Source of the DNA: Flavobacterium sp.
Lineage (GTDB): Bacteria > Bacteroidota > Bacteroidia > Flavobacteriales > Flavobacteriaceae
Direction: 5' to 3'
NCBI GenBank assembly: GCA_015234525.1
Contig: JADGMX010000049.1
Span: forward strand, 1-64,000
DNA length: 64,000 nt
The notes beneath the pieces were generated by a model. The model ran no database searches. It had not been told where the DNA came from and saw only the letters and a list, made by a program, of their open reading frames with translations. Both the position numbers and the translations under genes were made by a program. How positions within the stretch are numbered: position 1 is the first letter of the stretch; each line of letters starts with the position of its first letter. Below are positions 41,476 through 49,512 of this stretch, one piece after another.

Positions 41476-42783
41476 ATGAGATTTTTAGTTATAGTGCTTT
41501 GGCTTTTATCCTATCCGAGCGAAGCGCAAACGATAACCGCACATTTTCCGCAAGCAGCGAATCGGGAGGTCCGACTTGCCGGCTTTACCTTTGCTGCGTC
41601 ACCGGTCTTTTCACAGGCAACCGCAGATGCTTCCGGGAATTTTAAACTGCAGTTTCCAAAGGAATATTCGGGTGCGGCATTGTTGGAAATAAAGGGAATG
41701 ACCAGCGTTATCGTTCTTTTAAATAATGAAAATTTGGGTATGATTTGGCCGAATCTGACTGATTATAATTCGGTTTCGTTTACAGGTTCGGCTGAAAACA
41801 ACGCTTTCAACGGCGGACTCGCCATTTACCGCGAATCGAATGCAAAAAAGTTGGGATTAACGTATTTATTGCCAATGTACGTGGGCGAAGACAAGAAACA
41901 GCAATTTTTTGAAAGTGAATTGCAATTTCAAAGAAACGCAATGTCTACGTTTCTAAGTTCGATACCTGAAAACGCATACTCCCGCTACTACTTGCAGATT
42001 CGGAGTTTTCTCAGCGATCTTCAGCAAGTAGCAAAAGGAAGCGGCGAGGTTGATTTGGCGGAATTCTACAAAATAAATTTTAGCGATTTGCGGCTTGAAC
42101 GAAGCGGACTCACCAAAGAGTTGCTCGATGCGTACTTTTTGGTCGCGGAAGCACAAAGTCAGAATGTGGCCGAGGTCAAAAAGGCAATTGATCACGTGCT
42201 TTTAAAAATTTCAAATCCCGAACTCAAGCAGGATGTTGCCGAGCATTTGTTCAAAAACTTCGAACAGCAAAGTCTGTTTCAGGCGTCTGAATACGTAGCG
42301 TTTTCGATGTTGAATTCCACTGATTGTACGCTCGATGGTCGGAGGGAAGCGCTCTTTGAGCAATATCGCAAGATGGCAAAAGGTCAGATTGCGCCTGAGA
42401 TTACGTTTGTGAATTCAAATAAGAACGTGAAGCATTTATCGCAGGTTGGTTCAAAGTACAAACTTGTTGTTTTTGGCGCCGGCTGGTGTCCGTCGTGTCA
42501 GGAAGAACTCCCAAAATTGCAATCGAATTACGACAAATGGAAAACCAAAAATCTTGAAATCGTTTATATTTCGCTTGATACAGACGCCGAATCCTATAAA
42601 GCTTTTACCGCGAATTCGGCTTGGATTACCTCTTCTGATTACAAAAGTTGGGAAGGCCAAGCGGCTCGCGACTACTATATTTCGGGCACTCCGACGATGT
42701 ATTTACTGGACCGCTCCAACCGGATATTGTTAAAACCGGTATCGCCCGACCAAGTATCGGCGTGGTTGGAAATGCAGAATTAG
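41476..42783 (+). CDS. Exported TlpA-like protein with long N-terminal domain
   Basis: A 435-residue protein with a signal peptide (FLVIVLWLLSYPSEAQ). The first 300 residues form a beta-rich and then helical region common to Bacteroidetes redoxins; the C-terminal thioredoxin domain has GAGWCPSC (Cys338, Cys341) and the cis-Pro SGTPTMYLL. It is likely a periplasmic thiol-disulfide oxidoreductase. It has its own start right after the terminator of the FISUMP gene. A family B repeat follows. Confidence 0.88.
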   Translation: MRFLVIVLWLLSYPSEAQTITAHFPQAANREVRLAGFTFAASPVFSQATADASGNFKLQFPKEYSGAALLEIKGMTSVIVLLNNENLGMIWPNLTDYNSVSFTGSAENNAFNGGLAIYRESNAKKLGLTYLLPMYVGEDKKQQFFESELQFQRNAMSTFLSSIPENAYSRYYLQIRSFLSDLQQVAKGSGEVDLAEFYKINFSDLRLERSGLTKELLDAYFLVAEAQSQNVAEVKKAIDHVLLKISNPELKQDVAEHLFKNFEQQSLFQASEYVAFSMLNSTDCTLDGRREALFEQYRKMAKGQIAPEITFVNSNKNVKHLSQVGSKYKLVVFGAGWCPSCQEELPKLQSNYDKWKTKNLEIVYISLDTDAESYKAFTANSAWITSSDYKSWEGQAARDYYISGTPTMYLLDRSNRILLKPVSPDQVSAWLEMQN

Positions 42784-42795
42784 CATGAAGTACTT

Positions 42796-42903
42796 GCATG
42801 CGTTAGGGATGGAAGCTGGGTGCCGTGCACCGCGTACAGCCCGGCGGCGGCGTGTGAATCTGTTGTGGTTTAAGAGCTGTTTTATGCCGACGCAACGCCC
42901 TGA
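42796..42903 (-). repeat. Family B interspersed repeat, copy 4
   Basis: On the minus strand it begins GGGCGTTGCGTCGGC, has GCCGGGCTGTACGC and ends CAGCTTCCATCCCTAACGC. It is the most diverged of the four copies, and lies next to a family A copy in the same orientation. Confidence 0.55.
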
Positions 42904-42960
42904 TTCGGGTTAGTATGGCGTTCCTAAAAGTCAGTTCCGGCGATGGCCTCACTAACTTTT

Positions 42961-43034
42961 GGTCGCGCTCTTCGCTAAATCTTTTACTTGCTTTCGCCGT
43001 AAAAGGATACCGCTTCGATCGCTAACGCAGTCGG
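42961..43034 (-). repeat. Family A interspersed repeat, copy 5
   Basis: On the minus strand: GCGATCGAAGCGGTATCC, core TTTTACGGCGAAAGCAAGTAAAA, then GATTTAGCGAAGAGCGCGACC. It is closest to copy 4. Confidence 0.65.
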
Positions 43035-43058
43035 TAGATTGGAAGTTTTTAGGTATGA

Positions 43059-43089
43059 TAAAAACCCGAGAACAGGTGCTATTCGGGGG
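43059..43089 (-). terminator. Distal terminator behind tmRNA
   Basis: On the minus strand CCCGAA pairs with the CTCGGG side around a long loop and is followed by TTTTT. It would act as a backup to the nearer hairpin. Confidence 0.45.
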
Positions 43090-43183
43090 TAATTTTCGTG
43101 AAATTAGCTAGGGCTGAGCGCAAACGCTTTGAAATTTTGCAAATGCAAATTCCGCTGTTTTGCAAACCGCACGTCTTTAAACG

Positions 43184-43218
43184 CAAAAATCAGATCAAGT
43201 AAGACTTGTCTGATTTTC
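43184..43218 (-). terminator. Terminator of tmRNA
   Basis: On the minus strand AAAATCAGACAAG pairs with CTTGATCTGATTTT around a 5-base loop and ends in T residues, about 35 bases after the tmRNA 3' end. Confidence 0.75.
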
Positions 43219-43253
43219 TTGTATAAATCCGTTATCGGATTTTGCGCTTGAAG

Positions 43254-43648
43254 TGGAGTCGGGGAGAGTCGAACTCCCGTCCAAACAGGCAACTAAAGAG
43301 CTTTCTACACGTTTATTTCCGGATTGAATTTTCGACATTGTGCGAGGCCCGAAACAGCCACACAACGCTTAGCTTCTGAGTTGTCAGAATGGCCGCGAAG
43401 CAAAACCATTCCTAGGTTTATTTTTACGGTTCCCCCTGATGAAACGCCACAAACCAAGGCTTTTCGGGAGAATCCTGCTTTCCTACCTGGTAGGAGCGAG
43501 GCTCATCTTACTATGATTCAGATTAAGCAGCAAGAGCGTAGTTATTTTCGCCGTTTAAATGTTTGAGACCTAAGTTTTACGAGTTTATTTCCCCTTACTC
43601 GACGTGCTTACCATTCAATTCGACCTGCTGTCAAAACCGGTCGACCCC
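43254..43648 (-). ncRNA. ssrA: tmRNA (trans-translation RNA)
   Basis: A one-piece tmRNA of about 395 nt. The ends pair as an acceptor stem, GGGGTCG with CGACTCC, and the T-arm is the classic GGGAGTTCGACTCTCCC; the discriminator A is followed by CTT, so CCA must be added after transcription. The tag frame at 43523-43552 reads Gly-Glu-Asn-Asn-Tyr-Ala-Leu-Ala-Ala then TAA, the flavobacterial tag. The RNA rescues ribosomes stalled on broken mRNAs together with SmpB. Its promoter lies just after the serine hydrolase stop codon. Confidence 0.95.
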
Positions 43649-43682
43649 AAATGTTTCCGGCCTTTTTGCAAAAACCGAACCA

Positions 43683-43712
43683 CAAATTTACATCAAAATA
43701 TTCAAATCGCAA
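43683..43712 (-). promoter_or_regulatory. tmRNA promoter
   Basis: On the minus strand TTG (43710-43712), 19 bases, then TAAATTTG (43683-43690), an exact -7 box. Transcription would begin about 28 bases before the mature 5' end, leaving a short leader for RNase P to remove. Confidence 0.6.
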
Positions 43713-43714
43713 GA

Positions 43715-44902
43715 TTAATTGTCGGCGTGATCGTCTTCGAAAGGATAATCGCCGAAGAGAGGGGCGAGTTTCCGCGTTTTGTATGTCTTATAGGTGAACT
43801 TATTTGACAATGCGATTATTGAAACTTTTTCCTTGCGGAGTGTCGAAAATGCAGACGTATTTCCGTGCCACCAACCGTTGTGGAAGAAGAATTTTTGTCC
43901 GCTTACCCATTCAACGATCCGAATGCCGAGACCGTAATTCCGCGTTCCAGGCTTTTCATAACTATAACCTTGATAAACCTGTTTGAGAAGTTTTGGATTC
44001 AGAAAGTCGGCTGAATATGTGGCAAGGTCAAATTTCATCAAATCGCGCGGTGTTGAGAAAATGTTTTTATCGCCATAAACATCGTCCAGAAAATCGTAAG
44101 GAACCACTTGTCCGTTGCCTTTAAAGGAAATTGAAGCCGAATCTTTGTCGCGTTGGTAATCAAAAACATAGGTATGTTTCATCCCGAGAGGTTTGAAAAC
44201 CATTCGCCTCATCGCCTCGCCATATTTGAGTCCGGTGACGCGCTCGATGATCAGCGCCAGCATTGCATAATTAGTGTTGCAATACGTAAATCGGGTGTCG
44301 GTTTTATAGTTCAGCTTGATGTCTTTTTCGGCCATAATCCGCAGAATGTCTTCGTTGGTAAGCATATCGCGCATGTTCCAGATTTTTTTATCACTTGTAA
44401 AATACGCGTAATTCGCAAGTCCGCTTCGATGGTTTAAAAGCGATTTCACCGTTACATCCGGATAAGGAAACGTGGTTAAAATGGTGTTGACTTTCTGGTT
44501 GAGGTCGATTTTTCCGGCATCGACAAGTTTCAGAACGGCGGCGGCGGTCATGATTTTGGTTACTGATGCCACGTGAAGCGGCGTCGTTTCGTCGATTGGA
44601 GTTTGTTTTTTTTTATCTGAAAATCCCTGATATTGCTCGTGAATGATTTGACCGTCTTTAGCAACCAGGAAACTGACGTAATCGTTGTTGCTCCAGAGTT
44701 TTTCGTTGAATTTGCCGATCTCGTACTTGGTGTGAGTGACAAACTGCTTTTTTAGTTTTGGAAGTTTTTTGTCGAAGGGCATGATTCTCACAAGAGTATC
44801 GTTGTCTTGTTCGTCTTCGATTTGTTGTTTGGTTTTATTTGAACACGATTGTAATATGGAACAAAAGGCAAAAAGCAGAATAGCTGCGGATCTAAAATTC
44901 AT
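43715..44902 (-). CDS. Serine hydrolase lipoprotein (beta-lactamase/DD-peptidase fold)
   Basis: A 395-residue lipoprotein (FAFCSILQSC) of the class C beta-lactamase-like family (S12). The catalytic SxxK is S113-V-T-K116, the YxN motif is YCNTN in TRFTYCNTNYAML, and the HxG-type third motif is FFHNGWWHG. Family members include D-amino-acid peptidases, esterases and beta-lactamases; the substrate cannot be told. The ATG at 44902 gives a proper signal; a -7 box (TATATTTG) lies at 44921-44928. Confidence 0.9.
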   Translation of the reverse strand: MNFRSAAILLFAFCSILQSCSNKTKQQIEDEQDNDTLVRIMPFDKKLPKLKKQFVTHTKYEIGKFNEKLWSNNDYVSFLVAKDGQIIHEQYQGFSDKKKQTPIDETTPLHVASVTKIMTAAAVLKLVDAGKIDLNQKVNTILTTFPYPDVTVKSLLNHRSGLANYAYFTSDKKIWNMRDMLTNEDILRIMAEKDIKLNYKTDTRFTYCNTNYAMLALIIERVTGLKYGEAMRRMVFKPLGMKHTYVFDYQRDKDSASISFKGNGQVVPYDFLDDVYGDKNIFSTPRDLMKFDLATYSADFLNPKLLKQVYQGYSYEKPGTRNYGLGIRIVEWVSGQKFFFHNGWWHGNTSAFSTLRKEKVSIIALSNKFTYKTYKTRKLAPLFGDYPFEDDHADN

Positions 44903-44920
44903 TTGAGAAGGCTTAAAACA

Positions 44921-44928
44921 CAAATATA
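44921..44928 (-). promoter_or_regulatory. -7 box for the serine hydrolase gene
   Basis: TATATTTG on the minus strand matches TAnnTTTG, 18 bases before the ATG; the predicted leader is about 12 bases. Confidence 0.5.
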
Positions 44929-45033
44929 GGAAATCACAAAAAGGCGACGCGTGCGATGGCTGTTAATGCTTTTGCAAAGTTTTCAACGGTTGATTGTGGA
45001 TAATAAATCTTTGAAATATGCAATTTGATTCGA

Positions 45034-45064
45034 TTTGAAGTGGATTTAATAAGTGTTACTTTTG
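45034..45064 (+). promoter_or_regulatory. Consensus Bacteroidetes promoter
   Basis: TTTG (45034-45037), exactly 19 bases, then TACTTTTG (45057-45064): both boxes match the consensus fully. The start codon at 45081 leaves a leader of about 10 bases. Confidence 0.7.
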
Positions 45065-45080
45065 TGAAAATTATAATTAA

Positions 45081-46283
45081 ATGAAAATCGGACTCATCAA
45101 AGAGCGTAAGTCGCCACCTGATCGTCGCGTGGTCTTCACGCCCTCAAAACTTACCAAATTACAAGAGCGCTATCCAGCAGCTGAAATATTCGTAGAAGAA
45201 TCAGCTATCAGGGTTGTGCCCGATTCAGAATATGCGGCGGCAGGCTTTACTGTAACTAATGATGTTTCGAATTGCGATATATTATTAGGTGTAAAAGAAG
45301 TGCCGGTCGATGCGCTGATTGCCGATAAAACGTATTTCTTCTTTTCACATACCATAAAAAAACAGCCGTATAACCGGAAATTGCTTCGTGCGATCTTAGA
45401 CAAAAATATTACGCTCTACGATCACGAGACCATTGTTGATGCTGAAAATAGCCGGCTAATCGGATTTGGACGCTATGCGGGATTGGTTGGCGCATACAAC
45501 GGAATTCGGGGATTCGGAATCAAATTTGAACTTTTTAATTTGCCGAAAGCTGAGACATTGACCGGAATCGATCAAATGATTGAGAAATTACGTCGGAATG
45601 TTCTGCCACCAATCAAGATTGTTATTAGCGGCACCGGGAAAGTTGCCAATGGCGCAAAGGAAATTCTCGACGGAATGAAAATTAAACAAGTGTCGGTTGA
45701 TGATTACTTGACCAAAAAATACTCAGATCCTGTTTATACGACCATTGGCGTGTTGGATTACAACAAACGAAAAGATGGGCAAATTTTGGACAAACAGGAT
45801 TTCTATGCGAATCCGTCTGAATATGAATCCGATTTTGAGCGTTTTGCGAATGTGAGCGATATTTTCATGGCCGGACATTTTTCGGCTGCCGACGCTCCGG
45901 TGATCCTAACCAACGAAATGCTTCGATCTCCAAAAAACAAAATCCGGGTTGTTGCTGATATTTCATGTGATGTTGAGGGCCCAATCGCTTGCACCATCAA
46001 AGCATCAACGATTGCCGAACCGTTTTATGGTTATAATCCGGTAACGCTTTCCGAAACCGATTTTCATCATCCGGCGGCGATTGTGGTAATGGCAGTCGAT
46101 AATTTACCATGTGAAATTCCGTTTGACGCAAGTGAAGGTTTTGGCGAAATGTTTTTGGAACACGTGATTCCGGCGTTATTCGATGGCGATCGTGAGCAGA
46201 TATTGCATCGCGCTAAAATCACTGAAAATGGTAAACTGACACCGCGTTTTTCATACTTGCAGGATTTTGTTGACGGCAAATAA
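45081..46283 (+). CDS. Saccharopine dehydrogenase-like (AlaDH/PNT) enzyme
   Basis: A 400-residue NAD(P)-dependent dehydrogenase of the alanine dehydrogenase/transhydrogenase N-terminal superfamily. It best resembles lysine-forming saccharopine dehydrogenase (Lys1): a conserved Lys in LLGVKEVP, a His in FFFSHTIKKQ and LIGFGRYAGLVGAYNGIRG. A dinucleotide-binding region with ISGTGKVANGAKEIL follows, then DISCDVEGPIACT. The exact reaction is uncertain, as bacterial members are poorly studied. It is monocistronic under a full consensus promoter. Confidence 0.85.
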   Translation: MKIGLIKERKSPPDRRVVFTPSKLTKLQERYPAAEIFVEESAIRVVPDSEYAAAGFTVTNDVSNCDILLGVKEVPVDALIADKTYFFFSHTIKKQPYNRKLLRAILDKNITLYDHETIVDAENSRLIGFGRYAGLVGAYNGIRGFGIKFELFNLPKAETLTGIDQMIEKLRRNVLPPIKIVISGTGKVANGAKEILDGMKIKQVSVDDYLTKKYSDPVYTTIGVLDYNKRKDGQILDKQDFYANPSEYESDFERFANVSDIFMAGHFSAADAPVILTNEMLRSPKNKIRVVADISCDVEGPIACTIKASTIAEPFYGYNPVTLSETDFHHPAAIVVMAVDNLPCEIPFDASEGFGEMFLEHVIPALFDGDREQILHRAKITENGKLTPRFSYLQDFVDGK

Positions 46284-46360
46284 ATAGGATTATGCTAACG
46301 CAAACGTTGTAATTTAGTCATTTCAATCGTTTTCGTTGATAACTTGTAAGAAAGTCCCGA

Positions 46361-46389
46361 TTGTTCGAATGTAGATAAATGTATATTTA
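46361..46389 (+). promoter_or_regulatory. Candidate promoter of the sugar transporter
   Basis: TTG (46361-46363), 18 bases, then TATATTTA (46382-46389), one mismatch from TAnnTTTG, 25 bases before the ATG. Confidence 0.4.
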
Positions 46390-46414
46390 ACATCTATATC
46401 CTAACAAAACCAAT

Positions 46415-47848
46415 ATGAGTTCAGAAAATGTCCAAACAAAGTGGAGTCAGTTTATTCCGCTTGTATCCGTGTTTTTCTTTTGGGGATTCGTCGCAGCAAG
46501 TAATGATATTTTAATTCCGGTTTTCAAAAAAGCTTTCGATCTTTCGCAAGGTCAGAGTCAGTTGGTTTCGGTTGCATTTTATGTAGCCTATACCGTTGGA
46601 TCTCTGATTTACATGGGGATTTCGTATTTGACCAAAGGCGATATTGTTAACCGGATGGGTTACAAGAATTCGCTTGCTTTGGGCTTGACGATTTCTGCAT
46701 TGGGAACGCTATTGTTTTATCCGGCGGCAAACAACGCGTCGTTTCCGCTGATGCTTTCAGGATTATTCATTGTTGGACTCGGATTTTCATTGCAGCAAGT
46801 AGTAGCAAACCCGCTGGCAATTGCGCTTGGTCCGTTGGCAACCGGCTCCCAACGATTGACTATGGCGGGTGGAATTAACAATTTTGGAACAACCATCGGT
46901 CCGCTTATCGTCAGTTTTGCAATTTTTGGAGCAAGCACTGCCACAACTACTGATGTGAGTATTGAAAGCGTGAAAATTCCGTATTTGTTTTTAGGCGCGG
47001 CTTTTATTCTGGTGGCGATATTTCTCAAATTTTCGTCGTTGCCAGATCGTCCGGCGGCAGTTCTCGAGCAGGAAGATGTGGCAATTAAACCTGCAAAACG
47101 CGCCTGGCAATATCCGCAACTTGTCTTGGGGATGATCGCAATCTTTGTTTATGTTGGTGTTGAGGTGTCGACTGCAAGCAATTTACCTGATTATATGCAA
47201 TCGAATCTAGGTTTTGAAACTCAGGATATTGCTCCGTATATCTCGCTTTATTGGGCAAGTTTGATGATCGGTCGTTGGACAGGCGCTGTTGAAGCTTTCA
47301 ACGTAAAAGCAAGTGCTGAAAAACTTCTGAAATTCTTTGCCCCATATCTCGCATTTGGCGTTTTCTTATTGGTAAATGCTATCGCACGCCACGATTTGAC
47401 GCCGTTTTATGTGTACGGACTTATCATTTTGGTTTTAATCGCAGGAGATATACTGAGTAAAGGAAATCCTGCGCGGATGCTTCTGCTGTTTTCTGGTCTT
47501 GGAATACTTGCTCTTTTGATCGGAATGGTAACCGACGGAATGATCAGCGTTTATGCCTTCACGAGTGTCGGATTGTTCTGCTCAACGCTGTGGCCGTGTA
47601 TTTTTACCCTCGCGATCAGTGGATTGGGTAAAGAAACCAATCAAGGATCAAATTTGCTTATTATGATGATTATGGGAGGTGGAATTATCAGTTGGCTTCA
47701 AGGTGTTGTGGCCGATGCAACGAATATCCACTTTAGTTATATCGTCGGAATTGTGTGCTTTTTATACCTCGCATTTTATGCATGGCGAGTTAAATCGATA
47801 TTAAACAACCAAGGAATTTCGTTTGATCGAAAACCGGTTAACCACTAA
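46415..47848 (+). CDS. Sugar MFS transporter (FucP/GluP type)
   Basis: A 477-residue inner-membrane carrier with about 12 helices of the fucose:proton symporter (FHS) family. The start FFFWGFVAASNDILIPVFKKAF and the QQVVANPLAIALGP region are typical of the glucose/galactose GluP branch, and VGVEVSTASNLPDYM opens the second half. It is predicted to take up a hexose with protons. It is not adjacent to a sugar catabolic gene but could import glucose released by the glucan locus 3 kb away. Confidence 0.92.
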   Translation: MSSENVQTKWSQFIPLVSVFFFWGFVAASNDILIPVFKKAFDLSQGQSQLVSVAFYVAYTVGSLIYMGISYLTKGDIVNRMGYKNSLALGLTISALGTLLFYPAANNASFPLMLSGLFIVGLGFSLQQVVANPLAIALGPLATGSQRLTMAGGINNFGTTIGPLIVSFAIFGASTATTTDVSIESVKIPYLFLGAAFILVAIFLKFSSLPDRPAAVLEQEDVAIKPAKRAWQYPQLVLGMIAIFVYVGVEVSTASNLPDYMQSNLGFETQDIAPYISLYWASLMIGRWTGAVEAFNVKASAEKLLKFFAPYLAFGVFLLVNAIARHDLTPFYVYGLIILVLIAGDILSKGNPARMLLLFSGLGILALLIGMVTDGMISVYAFTSVGLFCSTLWPCIFTLAISGLGKETNQGSNLLIMMIMGGGIISWLQGVVADATNIHFSYIVGIVCFLYLAFYAWRVKSILNNQGISFDRKPVNH

Positions 47849-47853
47849 AAAGA

Positions 47854-47885
47854 AAAAGGTCTGCAACTAGCAGACCTTTTTTTAT
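47854..47885 (+). terminator. Terminator of the sugar transporter
   Basis: AAGGTCTGC pairs with GCAGACCTT around a 5-base loop with a T-run behind it. Because an A-run precedes it, it may also end transcription from the minus-strand gene that stops at 47882. Confidence 0.9.
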
Positions 47886-48193
47886 TTTTTAACCTCAAAC
47901 ACTCGTTTTGGTGCTTTGCGGTTTTTTTTGATCTTGTAGTGACCAAGATGTTTTCCGTTGTTCTCTTTCTTCACTTTCATTCCTCTTTTCTTTTTGTTGT
48001 GAAAGTGTTTTTTATGCTTTCTGTCTTTTTTAAAAACCTTCTTGCGATCTACTCTTTTTTTCTTCTCGAGATTCACTTCAGCACGTTCGGTTTTTTTGAT
48101 TTCGAGAGGTTCTTGTTTAAGAACTTTCATTTGAGCCTGTGTTACTGCTGAAAATCCGAGGACAGCAATTAACGTAAAGAGTAAATTTTTCAT
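47882..48193 (-). CDS. Small secreted Lys-rich protein
   Basis: A 103-residue protein with a signal peptide (LLFTLIAVLGFSAVTQAQ) and a strongly basic mature part: Lys, Arg and His in blocks such as KKKRVDRKK and KHKKHFHNKKKRG. It is probably disordered and could bind anionic polymers, but this is inference. No family is recognised. It shares the hairpin at 47854-47885 with the convergent transporter gene. Confidence 0.75.
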   Translation of the reverse strand: MKNLLFTLIAVLGFSAVTQAQMKVLKQEPLEIKKTERAEVNLEKKKRVDRKKVFKKDRKHKKHFHNKKKRGMKVKKENNGKHLGHYKIKKNRKAPKRVFEVKK

Positions 48194-48253
48194 ATTCTTT
48201 TCTTTTTAAGTTGATAGATTTCCGGAAAGACAAACTCTGTGCCATAAAACAAG

Positions 48254-48283
48254 TTGACTCGCTCGCCGAATTTTGTACTTTTA
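48254..48283 (+). promoter_or_regulatory. Candidate promoter of a small lipoprotein gene
   Basis: TTG (48254-48256), 19 bases, then TACTTTTA (48276-48283), one mismatch from the -7 consensus, 18 bases before the ATG. Confidence 0.5.
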
Positions 48284-48301
48284 TAAAAATAATCAAAGAA
48301 T

Positions 48302-48664
48302 ATGAATCGTAAATTAGTTTTAACCTTTGCTGTTGCTGTTTTTATGACCGCAATTTCATGTGAATCAAAGAACAATAACAAAGAAGCCAACGCCCAAACG
48401 ACTGAATCTCCTAAGGAACAAAGCGACAAAAAAATAACGCGCACCATCACCGGACTGGTAAGTGCCGTTCAAATGGGAAAAGACGGCTACACGGCAAAAC
48501 TGCTGATGCCAACCGGCGAAATTATTTCAGTCACCGTAAGTCGCGTAAATTTGAAAGACCCTCAACAATATAAAGAAGTTAAGGAGCAAGATATCTTATC
48601 GGTAACAGGGGAGCAGTGGGAAATGGAAAAAGAAATTCAACTCACCGCACGCGAAATTCACTAA
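48302..48664 (+). CDS. Small lipoprotein of unknown function
   Basis: A 120-residue lipoprotein (AVFMTAISC) with a Lys/Asn/Glu-rich linker and an 75-residue beta-rich domain (ITGLVSAVQMGKDGYTAKLLMP ... ILSVTGEQWEM in outline) that looks OB-like. No family is recognised. Its TAA overlaps the kdsA stop on the other strand (CTAA shared). Confidence 0.75.
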   Translation: MNRKLVLTFAVAVFMTAISCESKNNNKEANAQTTESPKEQSDKKITRTITGLVSAVQMGKDGYTAKLLMPTGEIISVTVSRVNLKDPQQYKEVKEQDILSVTGEQWEMEKEIQLTAREIH

Positions 48665-49485
48665 TCCTCAAACGAATTTATTGTTCTGCGAATTGCGACG
48701 AGCTTTTTCATCAACCCTTCAAATAAATCCAAATGAAGCATATTGGCGCCGTCGCTTTTTGCATTCGAAGGATCAAAATGGGTTTCGATGAAAATTCCAT
48801 CAACACCAACAGCAATACCGGCCTTCGCAATGGTTTCGATCATTTCAGGCCTTCCGCCCGTAACACCTGCCATTTGGTTTGGTTGCTGCAAAGAGTGCGT
48901 AACATCTAAAACAGTAGTAGCCATTTGGCGCATGGTCGGAATTCCGCGGAAATCCACAATCATGTCCTGATAGCCAAACATGGTTCCCCGATCAGTAATC
49001 ATCACATTCTGATTGTTGCAATCCAACACTTTCTGAACAGCGTGTTTCATGCTCTCCGGACTCATAAATTGACCTTTTTTCAAATTCACCGTCTTTCCGG
49101 TATTTGCCGCCGCCACAACAAGGTCGGTTTGACGAACCAAAAACGCGGGAATTTGCAAGACATCAACATATTCGGCCGCCATCGCAGCATCTTCATTAGT
49201 GTGAATGTCAGTGATTGTCGGAACGTTGAATGTTTCTGATACTTTCCGAAGGATCTTTAGCGCTTTTTCATCGCCAATGCCACAAAAGCTGTCGATTCGA
49301 GACCGGTTTGCTTTCTTGAAAGAGCCCTTGAAAACATATGGAATTTCAAGTTTATCAGTAATTGAAACCAATTTGTCGGCAATGCGAAGCGCCATTTCTT
49401 CGCCTTCGATGGCGCATGGACCGGCGAGTATAAAAAAGTTGCCGCTTTGCGAATGTTTGATCTGAGGGATATTTTGTATGTTCAT
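48661..49485 (-). CDS. kdsA: 3-deoxy-8-phosphooctulonate (KDO-8-P) synthase
   Basis: A 274-residue TIM-barrel aldolase that condenses phosphoenolpyruvate with arabinose 5-phosphate to give KDO-8-P for lipopolysaccharide. Family stretches: AGPCAIEGEE, FKGSFKKANRSRIDSF, TDRGTMFGYQDMIVDFRGIP and DGIFIETHFDPSNAKSDG. The ATG at 49485 was preferred to one six codons upstream that overlaps a -7 box. It has its own promoter although it follows two co-oriented genes. Confidence 0.95.
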   Translation of the reverse strand: MNIQNIPQIKHSQSGNFFILAGPCAIEGEEMALRIADKLVSITDKLEIPYVFKGSFKKANRSRIDSFCGIGDEKALKILRKVSETFNVPTITDIHTNEDAAMAAEYVDVLQIPAFLVRQTDLVVAAANTGKTVNLKKGQFMSPESMKHAVQKVLDCNNQNVMITDRGTMFGYQDMIVDFRGIPTMRQMATTVLDVTHSLQQPNQMAGVTGGRPEMIETIAKAGIAVGVDGIFIETHFDPSNAKSDGANMLHLDLFEGLMKKLVAIRRTINSFED

Positions 49486-49500
49486 AGCTTTGAAGTTATG

Positions 49501-49508
49501 CAAAGGTA
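49501..49508 (-). promoter_or_regulatory. -7 box for kdsA
   Basis: TACCTTTG on the minus strand matches TAnnTTTG, 15 bases from the kdsA ATG, with a TTTTCG about 20 bases upstream. The leader would be about 9 bases. Confidence 0.45.
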
Positions 49509-49512
49509 ACGA

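Larger units (their letters stand above)
42784..43253. other. Repeat-rich region between thioredoxin-like gene and tmRNA
   Basis: This 470-base stretch has no protein gene that I can support. From left to right it holds a family B repeat (42796-42903, minus), a short unassigned segment, a family A repeat (42961-43034, minus), and two hairpins (43059-43089 and 43184-43218) that read as minus-strand terminators behind the tmRNA. Bases 43090-43183 show no recognised feature. Confidence 0.6.
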
